Notes: generated from the sequence alone by a model not told the origin. Shown: positions 37,219-47,194, counted from the stretch's first letter. The stretch is DNA of 64,000 bases from Helicobacter_J cappadocius (GCF_030686155.1 NZ_JAUPEV010000003.1:62001-126000); one strand, 5' to 3'. Numbers and translations are program-made.

Positions 37219-38388
37219 CTAAGCCCTATAAGAGCTAGAAATATTCCTCAAACGTTCAATCGCCTTTTTGAATACATCAATCGTGTAATCAATCTCTTCT
37301 TCGGTATTAAAACGACTTAAAGAAAGTCTTATTGCAGTATGAGCAAGTTCCTTATCCGCACCTATAGCAACCATCACAGGATTAGCTTCAAGATCTTCAC
37401 TCGCACAAGCACTGCCTGTTGAAGCTGCAATGCCTGATTTATTCAAATCCCAAAGCATCGCTTCTCCCTCGATACCTCTCACGCTTATAAGCGTAGTGTT
37501 TGGAACTCTATGTGCTCTATCTCCAATGACAAACACATCATCAATTTTTAGCAACGCATCTTCTAGCTTATCGCGCAACTTTGCTACAACCTTGTATTCA
37601 TAGTCTAATCCTTGCGAAGCTAATTTCATTGCCTCGCCCATCCCTATAATGTAGGGAACATTGAGTGTCCCGCTACGCCGTCCACGCATATGTTCTCCCC
37701 CATGCAATAATGGCGTTAGCTCTACACCTTTTCTAATATATAATGCTCCTATACCTTTAGGTCCATGAAATTTATGTGCAGAGAAAGATAAAAAATCTAC
37801 ATTTGCTTTCACTACATCCACAGGAATCTTACCGATTGCTTGTACAGCATCGGTGTGAAACAGAATTCCAGCTTCTTTGCAAATAGCACCAATCTCTTCA
37901 ATAGGAAAAATCAGCCCTGTTTCATTATTTGCCCACATAATGCTAACCAAAGCAGTTTTTGGAGTAATAGCTTCTCTTACCTGTTGGGCAGAAATAGTCC
38001 CTTCTTTGTTGATGGGAAGATAGGTGACTTTCACACCCAAAGTTTCCAAAAATCTACAAGTTGCACCAACGGCAGGATGCTCAACCTCTGTAGTGATGAT
38101 ATGATTTTTTTCTCCTGTATAAATTTTGTCAAAATATACGCCCTTCAAAACCCAATTGTTGCTTTCGGTCGCACAAGAAGTAATGATAACATCGTCTTCA
38201 TTTTGTGCATTGATTCCCTCATAAAGTTTATTGAAGGCATCACTTATAGCAGGGTGGATTTCTGTACCAAATTTGTGTAATGAATTTGGATTTCCATAAT
38301 GCTCACAAAAAAATGGTTCCATCAATTCCTTTACTTTTGGATCAACCATAGTTGTTGCATTGTTGTCTAAATATATTCGCTTTTGCAT
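37219..38388 (-). CDS. nifS: Cysteine desulfurase NifS
   Basis: NifS takes sulphur from cysteine with PLP and passes it to NifU. The ATG at 38388 (MQKRIYLDNNATT) has AGGAG before it and gives 389 residues, the Helicobacter length; an 11-residue longer form is rejected. PLP lysine is K206 (SAHKFHG), and the mobile persulphide Cys is C328 (STGSACAS). It precedes nifU and follows fliI on the same strand with a 131-base gap, in which I see no obvious promoter. Confidence 0.95.
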   Translation of the reverse strand: MQKRIYLDNNATTMVDPKVKELMEPFFCEHYGNPNSLHKFGTEIHPAISDAFNKLYEGINAQNEDDVIITSCATESNNWVLKGVYFDKIYTGEKNHIITTEVEHPAVGATCRFLETLGVKVTYLPINKEGTISAQQVREAITPKTALVSIMWANNETGLIFPIEEIGAICKEAGILFHTDAVQAIGKIPVDVVKANVDFLSFSAHKFHGPKGIGALYIRKGVELTPLLHGGEHMRGRRSGTLNVPYIIGMGEAMKLASQGLDYEYKVVAKLRDKLEDALLKIDDVFVIGDRAHRVPNTTLISVRGIEGEAMLWDLNKSGIAASTGSACASEDLEANPVMVAIGADKELAHTAIRLSLSRFNTEEEIDYTIDVFKKAIERLRNISSSYRA

Positions 38389-38519
38389 TTCTTCTCCTAA
38401 TAAGACATTTTCGATCGACAAAACTAAATTTTTATGGATGTAATTAATAGTGTTTTGTCAAGCGAAATCTACAATAAAAAACTTACAAAATGTTTAAATT
38501 TTAAAAATGAGAGGTAATT

Positions 38520-39821
38520 TTACATCATATTTATTAATCTTTCCACACTCTCTTTATAAGGAATTTTTTCGCTCTCATTTTGTTTAAGAAAGTCCTCCAT
38601 AGCGGATTTTTTATCGATTGCTTCATCAAGCTCACTATCGTTTCCTTTTTGATAAGAACCAATCCGTATCAATATTTCATTTTCCTTGAGTAAAGCATAA
38701 AGTCTTCGAAATTTTCTTGCTGCTTCTTTGTGTTCAGGAGAAACGATTTCATTGCTTAGCCTAGAAGCAGAATTAAGTATGCCAACAGGTGGAAAAACTC
38801 CATAATCAGTCATTTCACGATTAAGAACAATATGTCCATCAAGAATACTGCGGGTTTGATCGGCAATAGGATCTGAGAGATCATCTCCTTCAACCAAAAC
38901 AGTAAAAAAGGCTGTAATTGATCCTTTGCCATCTTCTTTTCCTGCCCTCTCCATTAGTTGGGGCAACAAAGAAAGCACTGATGGAGGGTAACCTTTGCTA
39001 GTAGGTGGCTCTCCTTGCGCTAAGCCGATTTCTCTTTGTGCCATTGCAAAACGCGTTACAGAATCCATCATAAACAACACATCTTTACCTTCATTCTTAA
39101 AATACTCTGCCACTGCCATAGCTGAAAATGCGCCATATTTTCTCATTAATGCAGAATCATCACTAGTTGCAACGATCAAAACAGTGTTGCTCAAATCTCC
39201 ATTGAGATTTTTTTGAATAAACTCAGGAACTTCTCTACCACGTTCACCAATGAGTGCAATAACCTTAATAGGTGCTGAACATCCTTTAACAATCATTCCC
39301 ATCAGAGTAGATTTACCCACCCCACTTCCAGCAAAAATACCCATTTTTTGACCCTTGCCACAAGTCAGAAGTCCATCGATGCTTTTTACTCCCACGCTAA
39401 AAACTTCATTTATAATCCCTCTTTTCATCGCTCTAATAGGTGGGGTAATAGTAGGGGCAAAAGAGATATTCTCTAAAGCCCCCTTATCATCCATAGGATT
39501 TCCTAATGGATCAAGGACTCTCCCCAAAACTCCCTCGCCCACAGGAAACATCAAACCACTTTTTTCCAATAAAACCTTATCTCCAGTTTTATACCCTTCT
39601 ATAAAAGAGAAAGGAGTGAATGCAAATTTATCATCTTCACTCACAGTAACCATTCCCAAAGATTCAAAATCATCAGCTCGTTTGATTCTGACAATATCCC
39701 CAACTGAAGGAGTAATGCCATCGGCATATACAATACTTGAAGAAATTTTCTTTATTGTCCCATATTGAGGAGAAAGATTGATATTTTGTTGTAGTTTGAC
39801 CTTAAGCTCTTTAAGCGACAT
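38520..39821 (-). CDS. fliI: Flagellum-specific ATPase FliI
   Basis: FliI energises the flagellar type III export apparatus at the membrane. The 433-residue protein resembles F1 beta subunits: Walker A GSGVGKST at 165-172, the ALIGERGREVPEF segment, the FMMDSVTRFAMAQREIGLAQGEPP motif region and the DGHIVLNREM stretch. AAGG lies 8 nt before the ATG. A TATAAT box on the minus strand at 39875-39880 is a likely promoter that overlaps the divergent tig promoter. Confidence 0.94.
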   Translation of the reverse strand: MSLKELKVKLQQNINLSPQYGTIKKISSSIVYADGITPSVGDIVRIKRADDFESLGMVTVSEDDKFAFTPFSFIEGYKTGDKVLLEKSGLMFPVGEGVLGRVLDPLGNPMDDKGALENISFAPTITPPIRAMKRGIINEVFSVGVKSIDGLLTCGKGQKMGIFAGSGVGKSTLMGMIVKGCSAPIKVIALIGERGREVPEFIQKNLNGDLSNTVLIVATSDDSALMRKYGAFSAMAVAEYFKNEGKDVLFMMDSVTRFAMAQREIGLAQGEPPTSKGYPPSVLSLLPQLMERAGKEDGKGSITAFFTVLVEGDDLSDPIADQTRSILDGHIVLNREMTDYGVFPPVGILNSASRLSNEIVSPEHKEAARKFRRLYALLKENEILIRIGSYQKGNDSELDEAIDKKSAMEDFLKQNESEKIPYKESVERLINMM

Positions 39822-39863
39822 TAGGTAACCTTATGATTTTGCTTTTATTAAAGATTTTTTTGT

Positions 39864-39880
39864 TAGAATACGAAATTATA
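39864..39880. promoter_or_regulatory. Overlapping divergent promoters of tig and fliI
   Basis: TGTTAGAAT (39861-39869) is an extended -10 box for tig on the plus strand. On the minus strand TATAAT (39880-39875) suits fliI. They lie within 20 bases of each other, so the two directions may compete. Confidence 0.5.
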
Positions 39881-39903
39881 CTTTAATATTGCTAAGGAAT
39901 TCT

Positions 39904-41265
39904 ATGAATTTACAGACAAAAAAAATCAATAGTGCGAATGCGTCAGTGAGTGGAGAAATCCTTCTTGAAGACCTAGAAAAAAAGCTCAACAAAATAGCTA
40001 CAAAAATAAGTAAAACCGTCAAAATGGATGGTTTTAGAAAAGGAAAAGTTCCTTTAAATGTCGTAAAATCTAGATACAAAGAAAATATCGAACAAGATGC
40101 GCAAAAAGAAGCTGTAGAGGAAATGCTCCAACTTGGGCTCAAAGAATTGCAAATTGATGCCAAAGATGTTATCGGGGATCCTATTATTACAGAATTCGAT
40201 AAAAAAGACACCTTTATTTCTACTACAATCAAGATAAGTTTGAAGCCAGATTTCAAGCTAGACAACATCGATTCCTATGTTCCAGATGTAAAACTAAAGC
40301 AAATTACAAATAAACAAATCGAGGATAGACTCAATGATATTGCGAAAAATAAAGCTCCCTTGATTGAAGCAAAGAAAGATAAAAAACTAGATAAGGGAGA
40401 TACAGCAAACATAGATTTCAAGGGTTTTATAGATGATAAAGCGTTTGAAGGAGGGGAAGCTAAGGGATTTGACTTAAATATTGGAAGCGGTCAATTTATA
40501 CCCGGTTTTGAAGATGCACTTGTTGGACTCAAAGTAGGGGAAGAGAAAGATATTGATGTGAGTTTTCCAGAAAATTATCAAGCTCCAAATCTCGCAGGAA
40601 AAGCAGCTGTCTTTAAAGTCAAACTAAACAAAATCCAAGTCAAAGATCAACCAAAAATTGATGATGAACTTGCCAAATCTTTACTGCCTGAAGAAAAAGA
40701 ACCTTCTTTAGTGATCTTGAAAGAAAAGATAAGAGAGCAACTTGAACTCGAAAGCAAAACAAAACTATACAATGAAGAATTGAAAGAAAAATTGATTGAA
40801 AATCTCAATAAAGGTATTGATTTTGATCTTCCTGATCTTATTGTAGAACAAGAAATGGATTTACTTTTTAGAAATTCTTTAAATATACTTGACCCAAAAG
40901 AACTAGAAAGTTTAAAATCTGATCCAAAAAAAGCTCAAGAAAAACGTAATAGCTTCAAAGAAGAAGCACAAAAAAGCGTTAAAATAACTTTCATTGTAGA
41001 TCTTCTCTCCAAACAAGAAAATATATCTGTAGAAGACAATGAAGTTCTCCAAACTGTCTATTATGAATCAATGATGAGCGGACAAAACCCAAAAGATATG
41101 ATAGAGTATTACAAGAAAAACAACCTTTTCCCCGCCTTAAAAATGGCGATGATAGAAGACAAGATTCTTGTACATTTATTGGACAAAAAACTTGGTAAAA
41201 ATACAAAATCAGAAAAGCCAAAAGAAGAAAAGCTTCTTAAGAAATCAAAAACTGAGGAAAAATAA
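39904..41265 (+). CDS. tig: Trigger factor, ribosome-associated chaperone
   Basis: Trigger factor binds new chains at the ribosome exit and has proline isomerase activity. The ATG at 39904 is chosen because AAGGA lies 5 nt upstream, giving 453 residues. The ribosome-binding motif is DGFRKGKVPLNVVKSRY near 42-58 (canonical GFRxGKVP). The FKBP domain lies around 150-245 with the segments GDTANIDFKGFID and IGSGQFIPGFEDAL. A Lys/Glu-rich tail follows. It shares one base with the clpP start. Confidence 0.96.
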   Translation: MNLQTKKINSANASVSGEILLEDLEKKLNKIATKISKTVKMDGFRKGKVPLNVVKSRYKENIEQDAQKEAVEEMLQLGLKELQIDAKDVIGDPIITEFDKKDTFISTTIKISLKPDFKLDNIDSYVPDVKLKQITNKQIEDRLNDIAKNKAPLIEAKKDKKLDKGDTANIDFKGFIDDKAFEGGEAKGFDLNIGSGQFIPGFEDALVGLKVGEEKDIDVSFPENYQAPNLAGKAAVFKVKLNKIQVKDQPKIDDELAKSLLPEEKEPSLVILKEKIREQLELESKTKLYNEELKEKLIENLNKGIDFDLPDLIVEQEMDLLFRNSLNILDPKELESLKSDPKKAQEKRNSFKEEAQKSVKITFIVDLLSKQENISVEDNEVLQTVYYESMMSGQNPKDMIEYYKKNNLFPALKMAMIEDKILVHLLDKKLGKNTKSEKPKEEKLLKKSKTEEK

Positions 41266-41852
41266 TGAACTATATTCCCTATGTAATAGAAAAGACTGGA
41301 AGGGGCGAACGAAGTTATGATATTTATTCTAGGTTGCTCAAAGATCGTATTATTCTTTTAAGTGGGGAAATAAACGATTCTGTTGCCTCCTCCATAGTTG
41401 CTCAGTTGTTATTTTTAGAAGCTGAAGATCCTGAAAAAGATATCAATCTTTATATCAATTCTCCTGGTGGTGTCATTACAAGTGCTTTCAGTATTTATGA
41501 CACGATGAACTACATCAGACCTGATATTTGCACTATTTGTATCGGACAAGCAGCTTCAGCTGGTGCATTTTTGCTCAGTTGCGGAAGCAAGGGCAAAAGA
41601 TATTCTCTTCCAAATTCAAGAATTATGATTCACCAACCATTAGGAGGTGCTCAAGGACAGGCAACAGATATCGAAATTCAAGCCAAAGAGATTCTTCGCC
41701 TAAAAAGCATTCTAAATTCTATTATGGCAAAAAATACTTCGCAAACCCTCAAAAAAATATCTCAAGATACAGAAAGAGATTTTTTTATGAGTGCAAAAGA
41801 AGCTAAAGATTATGGTATCATTGATAAAATACTTGAAAAAAGCTTAAAATAA
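41265..41852 (+). CDS. clpP: ATP-dependent Clp protease proteolytic subunit
   Basis: ClpP forms the barrel protease fed by ClpX or ClpA. The 195 residues have the catalytic triad S98 (GQAASAG), H123 (MIHQPLGG) and D172, one number above the E. coli positions. The initiator ATG shares its A with the tig stop. The tig-clpP-def-comM-cadA run resembles HP0795-HP0791, by memory. Confidence 0.97.
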   Translation: MNYIPYVIEKTGRGERSYDIYSRLLKDRIILLSGEINDSVASSIVAQLLFLEAEDPEKDINLYINSPGGVITSAFSIYDTMNYIRPDICTICIGQAASAGAFLLSCGSKGKRYSLPNSRIMIHQPLGGAQGQATDIEIQAKEILRLKSILNSIMAKNTSQTLKKISQDTERDFFMSAKEAKDYGIIDKILEKSLK

Positions 41853-41863
41853 AGAGGCACGAA

Positions 41864-42934
41864 ATGGCAAACAAAGAAGAAGAAATATCTGATTTTGGCA
41901 GTAATATATTTTTTGGAAAACTAGATCCAGATCTACCAGATCCTGAAAAAAATGATGAATTTGTTTTAGAAGATCAAGTAGCAGGGAAAGTTAGTGTGGT
42001 CGCACAAAATACAGTCAAACAACTTGAAGAAGAAGGTCTTCCTGCCTTTCCTGCAAACTATCAACTTTATTTTGAAAGACTTCTTGAAAAAGAGGAAACT
42101 TCATTTAAACAAAAAATCCAAAGCGTCATGGACCTTCAATCTATGGGAGAAGACAGAGCTGTAGCTTTTGAAAAAAGCGTCAAAGAAGGTTTTAAAAATA
42201 TCAAACAAATCCTAGATTTTATTGCTGTGCTTTACAAAAATTTGCAACTTGTGCAAACCGTTACAGAAAAACACATGAAAAGTATGGAAAAAATTGATAA
42301 CAAGATTGTTCTTTCCAATGCAATTTCTGTATTTTTAAAAGATATTGATAAGGTCAATGATGTTACATCAACCCAGCTCAACCAAATTAAAGAGCTCTAT
42401 CAAAAGACTGCTAAAGTTATCTCTGATATCAATAAAAATACTATCTATGATTCTCGTTTTGGAATCTACAATAAACGTTATTTTATGAGTCTGATAGAAA
42501 AAGAAAATAAATTGATGGAGGAATTCACCCATTCATCAAGCATTCTTACTATGCAATTAACCAAAGATATTCAAGAAAGCATTCAAGATAAATCAACACT
42601 AATGATTTTGCTAAAAAGTATTGCTAAGCTTTTGTTAAAAACCTCCAGAAGAAGCGATATTATAGGGTATTTAGGAGATGGAGTTTTTGGAATTGGACTC
42701 AAATATTCAGATATACCTAGTGCAACAAAAGCCGCTGAAAGATTTATTCATTCTGTCAAAACTACCAATATATTTTTAGGGGAGCGAGATATTTCACTTA
42801 ATGTTTCAGTAGGTATCGCAAAAATAGTTCCAGAAAGAAATGCTGAAGATTCCTTAGAAGCAGCACTTTCGGCATTAAAAACAGCACTTGAAGAAAATTT
42901 GGAACTCAATATTTACCCCCAAGACCAATCGTAA
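41864..42934 (+). CDS. Degenerate GGDEF-domain protein
   Basis: The 356-residue soluble protein has an acidic N terminus, a helical region (about 45-190) and a C-terminal GGDEF-like domain (about 195-350) with the subdomain landmarks DSRFGIYNKRYF and VSVGIAKI. The signature loop is LGDGV (270-274) rather than GGDEF, so the catalytic Glu is Gly; diguanylate cyclase activity is unlikely. It may bind nucleotide or have a structural role. It lies between clpP (11 nt) and def (1-base overlap). As far as I recall, H. pylori has no gene here. Confidence 0.8.
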   Translation: MANKEEEISDFGSNIFFGKLDPDLPDPEKNDEFVLEDQVAGKVSVVAQNTVKQLEEEGLPAFPANYQLYFERLLEKEETSFKQKIQSVMDLQSMGEDRAVAFEKSVKEGFKNIKQILDFIAVLYKNLQLVQTVTEKHMKSMEKIDNKIVLSNAISVFLKDIDKVNDVTSTQLNQIKELYQKTAKVISDINKNTIYDSRFGIYNKRYFMSLIEKENKLMEEFTHSSSILTMQLTKDIQESIQDKSTLMILLKSIAKLLLKTSRRSDIIGYLGDGVFGIGLKYSDIPSATKAAERFIHSVKTTNIFLGERDISLNVSVGIAKIVPERNAEDSLEAALSALKTALEENLELNIYPQDQS

Positions 42935-43449
42935 TGGCTGTTTTAGAGATTTTAAAATATCCCAACAGGACACTTAGAAAAATCTCAAAAGATGTCCAAA
43001 ATTTTGATGATGCCTTGCATACGCTTTTAGATAATATGTATGAAACAATGCATGAAAAACAGGGGGTTGGAATCGCTGCTATTCAGGTAGGAGTTGATCA
43101 ACGTGTGCTGTTAATAAATATTCCAAGAGAAGAAGATAATCAACAATATAAAGAAGATTTGCTAGAAATCATCAATCCTGTTTTCTTAAAAAAAGAAGGT
43201 AGCACGAAGTGGAATGAGGGTTGTTTATCTGTGCCTGAATTTTATGAAGAAGTCGATAGGTTTGAAGAAATCACACTTGCTTATTATGATCGCTTTGGAG
43301 AGAAAAAAATTCTTCAAGCAACTGGATTTTTAGCTATTGCTATCCAGCACGAAATGGATCATTTAAATGGTGTTTTATTTGTAGATAAACTTCCGATTTT
43401 AAAACGTAAAAAATTTGAAAAAGAGCTCAAAAAAGCCCAAAAACAATAG
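42934..43449 (+). CDS. def: Peptide deformylase
   Basis: Def removes the N-formyl group from nascent proteins. The 171-residue protein has all three motifs: GVGIAAIQ (44-51), EGCLSVP with metal ligand C97, and HEMDH (139-143) with two His ligands and the catalytic Glu. Its ATG shares a base with the stop of the GGDEF-like gene, and it is followed by comM. Confidence 0.97.
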   Translation: MAVLEILKYPNRTLRKISKDVQNFDDALHTLLDNMYETMHEKQGVGIAAIQVGVDQRVLLINIPREEDNQQYKEDLLEIINPVFLKKEGSTKWNEGCLSVPEFYEEVDRFEEITLAYYDRFGEKKILQATGFLAIAIQHEMDHLNGVLFVDKLPILKRKKFEKELKKAQKQ

Positions 43450-43478
43450 AATTTAAAACTTAGGAGATGTTTTGAGAA

Positions 43479-44990
43479 ATGGTAAATAAGATATTTTGTG
43501 CGACAAGATCAGGGACTTCTGCCAAAATTGTCGAGGTTGAAGTTACCTTCGCTCGTGCATTACCAGCATTTATTATATCAGGACTTGCAAATAACTCCAT
43601 ACAAGAAGCAAAACAAAGAATACATTCTGCACTCCAAAACAATAACTTCACTTTTCCACCCCTGAAAATCGTCGTCAATCTCTCTCCATCAGATCTTCCA
43701 AAAAGCGGTAGTCATTTTGATTTGCCTATTGCACTTTTGATTGTATTGCAAAAAGAAAATTTTACTCCTCAAAAATGGTTTGCATTCGGGGAATTAGGAC
43801 TTGATGGTAAAATACGGCATAATGACAATATCTACCCCTTGCTACTAGATATAGCATTACTGTGCCCTCAAGCAAATGTTATTGTCCCCAAAGGAGGGAA
43901 AAAACTTTTTAGTCCTATTCCTAACCTAAACTTTTTTTATGCTGATGATATTAATGAAGCTTTAGAATTTATCAAACAAGAATCTCCTACTCCTGAAACT
44001 TACGCAGAAGAATTAAAATTTCCTTCTTTTAAAATCAATGATGAAACATATTATTATCACAATGAATTTGAACTTGATTTTTCTGAAGTCAAAGGTCAAG
44101 ATATTGCCAAACGTGCTGCTTTGATTGCTGCTAGTGGATTTCACAATCTTATTCTTGAGGGAAGTCCTGGATGTGGCAAAAGCATGATTGCCAAACGTCT
44201 TAAGTACATCTTACCGCCCCTAACCCTCAAAGAAATGATAGAAACTGTAAAAATCCAAACACTTGGAAATCATTCAGCCTTTTATACACCTCTTAGAAGT
44301 TTTAGAAACCCTCATCAAAGTGCCTCAAAATCAAGTATTTTAGGCTCTGCTACACAAAATGAACCCAAGCCTGGAGAAATCGCCTTAGCTCATAATGGGA
44401 TTTTATTTTTTGATGAATTACCCCTTTTTAAAAAAGAGATCTTAGAATCTTTGCGTGAGCCATTAGAAAACAATCAGCTTGTAGTTTCTAGAGTGCAAAG
44501 CAAAATAGAATATGATACTTCATTTTTGTTTATAGGAGCACAAAATCCTTGCCCTTGTGGAAATCTTTTGAGCCTAACAAAAACTTGCCGTTGTCAAGAT
44601 AAAGAAATCAAAACCTATAAAAATAAACTCAGCGAACCTTTTATGGATAGAATTGATCTGTTTGTGCAAATGAGCGAAACCAAAGAAAATTCAAAATCAA
44701 GCATCAGCTCAAAACAAATGCAAGAAGAAGTCTTCAAGGCATTCAAAATGCAAATCTTAAGAGGGCAGACGCACCTAAATGGAAAGCTCAATGAAAAAGA
44801 AATTGATAGGTTTTGTGTCTTAGACGAAGATACTAGAAATCTACTAGATCAAGCCATCAATAGATTTTCACTCTCTGAACGTTCTATTCATAAAATCAAA
44901 AAAATTTCACGCACTATTGCTGATTTAGAGGGAAGCGATCACATTGAGAAACCACATTTACTAGAAGCTTTGAGTTATCGTAGAATATAA
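43479..44990 (+). CDS. comM: ComM/YifB family Mg-chelatase-like AAA+ ATPase
   Basis: ComM-type proteins are hexameric helicases that promote branch migration during natural transformation. The 503 residues have the N-terminal Lon-protease-like domain (about 1-170, with VVNLSPSDLPKSGSHFDLPIA), the Walker A loop GSPGCGKS at 228-235, the FFDELPLF Walker B segment and a Cys-rich patch (PCPCGN...CRCQ), followed by the Mg-chelatase C-terminal domain. Natural competence is common in Helicobacter, which suits this role. Confidence 0.9.
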   Translation: MVNKIFCATRSGTSAKIVEVEVTFARALPAFIISGLANNSIQEAKQRIHSALQNNNFTFPPLKIVVNLSPSDLPKSGSHFDLPIALLIVLQKENFTPQKWFAFGELGLDGKIRHNDNIYPLLLDIALLCPQANVIVPKGGKKLFSPIPNLNFFYADDINEALEFIKQESPTPETYAEELKFPSFKINDETYYYHNEFELDFSEVKGQDIAKRAALIAASGFHNLILEGSPGCGKSMIAKRLKYILPPLTLKEMIETVKIQTLGNHSAFYTPLRSFRNPHQSASKSSILGSATQNEPKPGEIALAHNGILFFDELPLFKKEILESLREPLENNQLVVSRVQSKIEYDTSFLFIGAQNPCPCGNLLSLTKTCRCQDKEIKTYKNKLSEPFMDRIDLFVQMSETKENSKSSISSKQMQEEVFKAFKMQILRGQTHLNGKLNEKEIDRFCVLDEDTRNLLDQAINRFSLSERSIHKIKKISRTIADLEGSDHIEKPHLLEALSYRRI

Positions 44991-45012
44991 GCTTGTTTTT
45001 ATAATATATTAT

Positions 45013-45029
45013 TATAATAATCGTTATTA
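45013..45029 (+). promoter_or_regulatory. cadA promoter with Fur-box-like palindrome
   Basis: A TATAAT -10 box (45013-45018) overlaps the 15-base palindrome TAATAATCGTTATTA (45015-45029). This matches 14 of 15 positions of the H. pylori Fur consensus TAATAATnATTATTA that I recall. It sits 16 bases before the cadA ATG, where a bound repressor would block RNA polymerase. Confidence 0.55.
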
Positions 45030-45044
45030 TTAAGAGAGTAAAAA

Positions 45045-47096
45045 ATGCAGAAGTATAACATTCAAAATTTAGACTGTGCAGATTGTGCAAATAAACTAGA
45101 AAACAAACTTCGTGAAATTGATGGTTTTTCTGAATGCACAGTTTCTTTTGCGACCAACACTCTTTATGCTCCTAATATGAATATTGAAAAACTTCGCGAA
45201 ATTATCAAAAAAATAGAGCCTAAAGTTAGCGTTAATGAGGATTTTGAGAATAACGAAGAAAAACCTCGGTGGGAAATCATTGCCGGGTTGATCGGGATTT
45301 TTTTTATTTCTCTATTGTTATTACACTTTTTTGAAACCCAATGGATCAATGTCATCAGCTATATTTTACTAGGATTGGTTTATCTCATATCGGGGAAAAG
45401 CGTATTTATCGGTGCTTATGAAAATTTTAAAAAGAAACAATTTTTTGATGAAAATGTGTTGATGCTCACTGCCACCATTGCTGCTTTTTTTATCGGTGCA
45501 TATCAAGAAGCTGTATCTGTCATGTTGTTTTTTGCAACAGGAGAATTTTTACAAGATTTAGCCGTATCTAAGTCCAAATCTTCTATAAAATCCCTACTTG
45601 ATCTTGCTCCAAATATCGCGTATGTGAAAAAAAATAACCAAATCATCCAAGTTATTCCGCAAAAATTGTGCATAGGCGATGTCATCATTATCAAACCTGG
45701 TGAAAAAATCCCCACTGATGGCACAGTTATCAAAGGTGAAAGCAGTATAGATCAAAAAGCACTTACAGGCGAGTCTGTGCCTATTAGTGTGAGAAGTGGG
45801 GAAAAAGTACTTGGGGGCAGTATCAATCTAGAAGGTTCCATAGAAATACAAGTTGATAAACTATATGAAGATTCTTCTGTTGCTAAAATCATCGAATTGG
45901 TTCAAAATGCCGCTAGCAGAAAATCAAAAACCGAAAAATTCATCACTGTTTTTGCTAGATACTACACACCTATTGTATTTTTTATCGCTTTATGTGTAGC
46001 TTTTGTTCCGCCAATAATGGGATTAGGAAGCTTTCAAGATTGGATATATAGAGGATTAGTAGCCTTGATGGTAAGTTGTCCTTGTGCACTTGTAATATCT
46101 ATCCCTTTGGGCTATTTCGGAGGGATTGGGGCAGCAAGTAAAAATGGTATTTTAATCAAAGGAGCTAATGATCTTGAAACATTAAGTCTAGTGAAAAATA
46201 TAGCCTTTGACAAAACAGGAACACTTACAAAAGGTGTATTCAAAGTTACCGAAGTAGTTGCTTATAATGGCTATAGCAAAAATGATGTCCTCAGATACGC
46301 ATCTTGTGCTCAAAATCTCTCCAACCACCCTATTGCCATCTCTATCAAACAAGCTTACAATGATGAAAATCATACACATCAAATTGAGGAATTTGAAGAA
46401 ATCAGTGGATATGGGATCAGGGTGGTTTGCAATTCAAATCTAATACTCGCAGGAAATGATAAGATTCTACACAAATATAACATCCCTCATGATAATTGCA
46501 GTGTTGAAGGTACGGTTGCTCACATAGCAAAAAATGGAGAATATATCGGATATATCATCATATCTGATGAATTAAAAACAGATGCGATTGCAGGAATTAA
46601 AGAGCTTAAATCTTTGGGGATAGAAAATATCACTATTTTAAGTGGAGACAATGCCTATGCTACCCAAAAGGTAGCCAATGCTATTGGATGTAAGTATTTT
46701 GCAAATCTTTTACCTGAGGATAAGGCAAAAATATTTGAAGAACTTAAAACTTCCACAAATTTTAAAAGTGCCTTTATAGGCGATGGGATTAATGATGCTC
46801 CAACACTAGCGATTGCTGATGTTGGTATTAGTATGGGTGGAGCAAGTGATTTAAGCAAAGAAAGTGCCGATATCATCATCACAAATAATTCTATTCTTAG
46901 TATTTCCAAAGCCTTCAAGATTGCAAAAAAAACAAAGATAATTATTTGGCAGAATATTGTCTTTGCACTTGTGATCAAAACAATTTTCATTATACTGGGT
47001 TTATTTGGAATTGCAACCTTATGGGAAGCAGTTTTTGGAGATGTGGGGGTAGCTCTTATTGCACTAGCTAATGCCATGCGAACAATGCGTATTTGA
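45045..47096 (+). CDS. cadA: Heavy-metal P1B-type ATPase (Zn/Cd/Co exporter)
   Basis: The pump expels divalent heavy metals at the cost of ATP. The 683-residue protein has an N-terminal metal-binding domain with C11/C14 (LDCADC), about eight membrane helices, the metal-translocating CPC motif at 345-347, phosphorylated D389 in DKTGTLT, TGES at 241-244 and the GDGINDAP hinge. CPCALV with the downstream segments suits Zn/Cd/Co rather than copper. H. pylori CadA is close in size (686 residues). The promoter carries a Fur-like palindrome. Confidence 0.92.
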   Translation: MQKYNIQNLDCADCANKLENKLREIDGFSECTVSFATNTLYAPNMNIEKLREIIKKIEPKVSVNEDFENNEEKPRWEIIAGLIGIFFISLLLLHFFETQWINVISYILLGLVYLISGKSVFIGAYENFKKKQFFDENVLMLTATIAAFFIGAYQEAVSVMLFFATGEFLQDLAVSKSKSSIKSLLDLAPNIAYVKKNNQIIQVIPQKLCIGDVIIIKPGEKIPTDGTVIKGESSIDQKALTGESVPISVRSGEKVLGGSINLEGSIEIQVDKLYEDSSVAKIIELVQNAASRKSKTEKFITVFARYYTPIVFFIALCVAFVPPIMGLGSFQDWIYRGLVALMVSCPCALVISIPLGYFGGIGAASKNGILIKGANDLETLSLVKNIAFDKTGTLTKGVFKVTEVVAYNGYSKNDVLRYASCAQNLSNHPIAISIKQAYNDENHTHQIEEFEEISGYGIRVVCNSNLILAGNDKILHKYNIPHDNCSVEGTVAHIAKNGEYIGYIIISDELKTDAIAGIKELKSLGIENITILSGDNAYATQKVANAIGCKYFANLLPEDKAKIFEELKTSTNFKSAFIGDGINDAPTLAIADVGISMGGASDLSKESADIIITNNSILSISKAFKIAKKTKIIIWQNIVFALVIKTIFIILGLFGIATLWEAVFGDVGVALIALANAMRTMRI

Positions 47097-47194
47097 CAAA
47101 TAATCTTATAAGAATTTTTATTACCAAATTACCAATTTCTATAAAAAATCTCAAAAATAACTACTCATTAAGCCTACTTTTTAAGGTTTTAAAC

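Noticed and set aside
41528..41806. Second plus-strand open frame inside clpP
   Set aside because: It lies wholly within a gene with an intact catalytic triad and has no family features or ribosome site of note.
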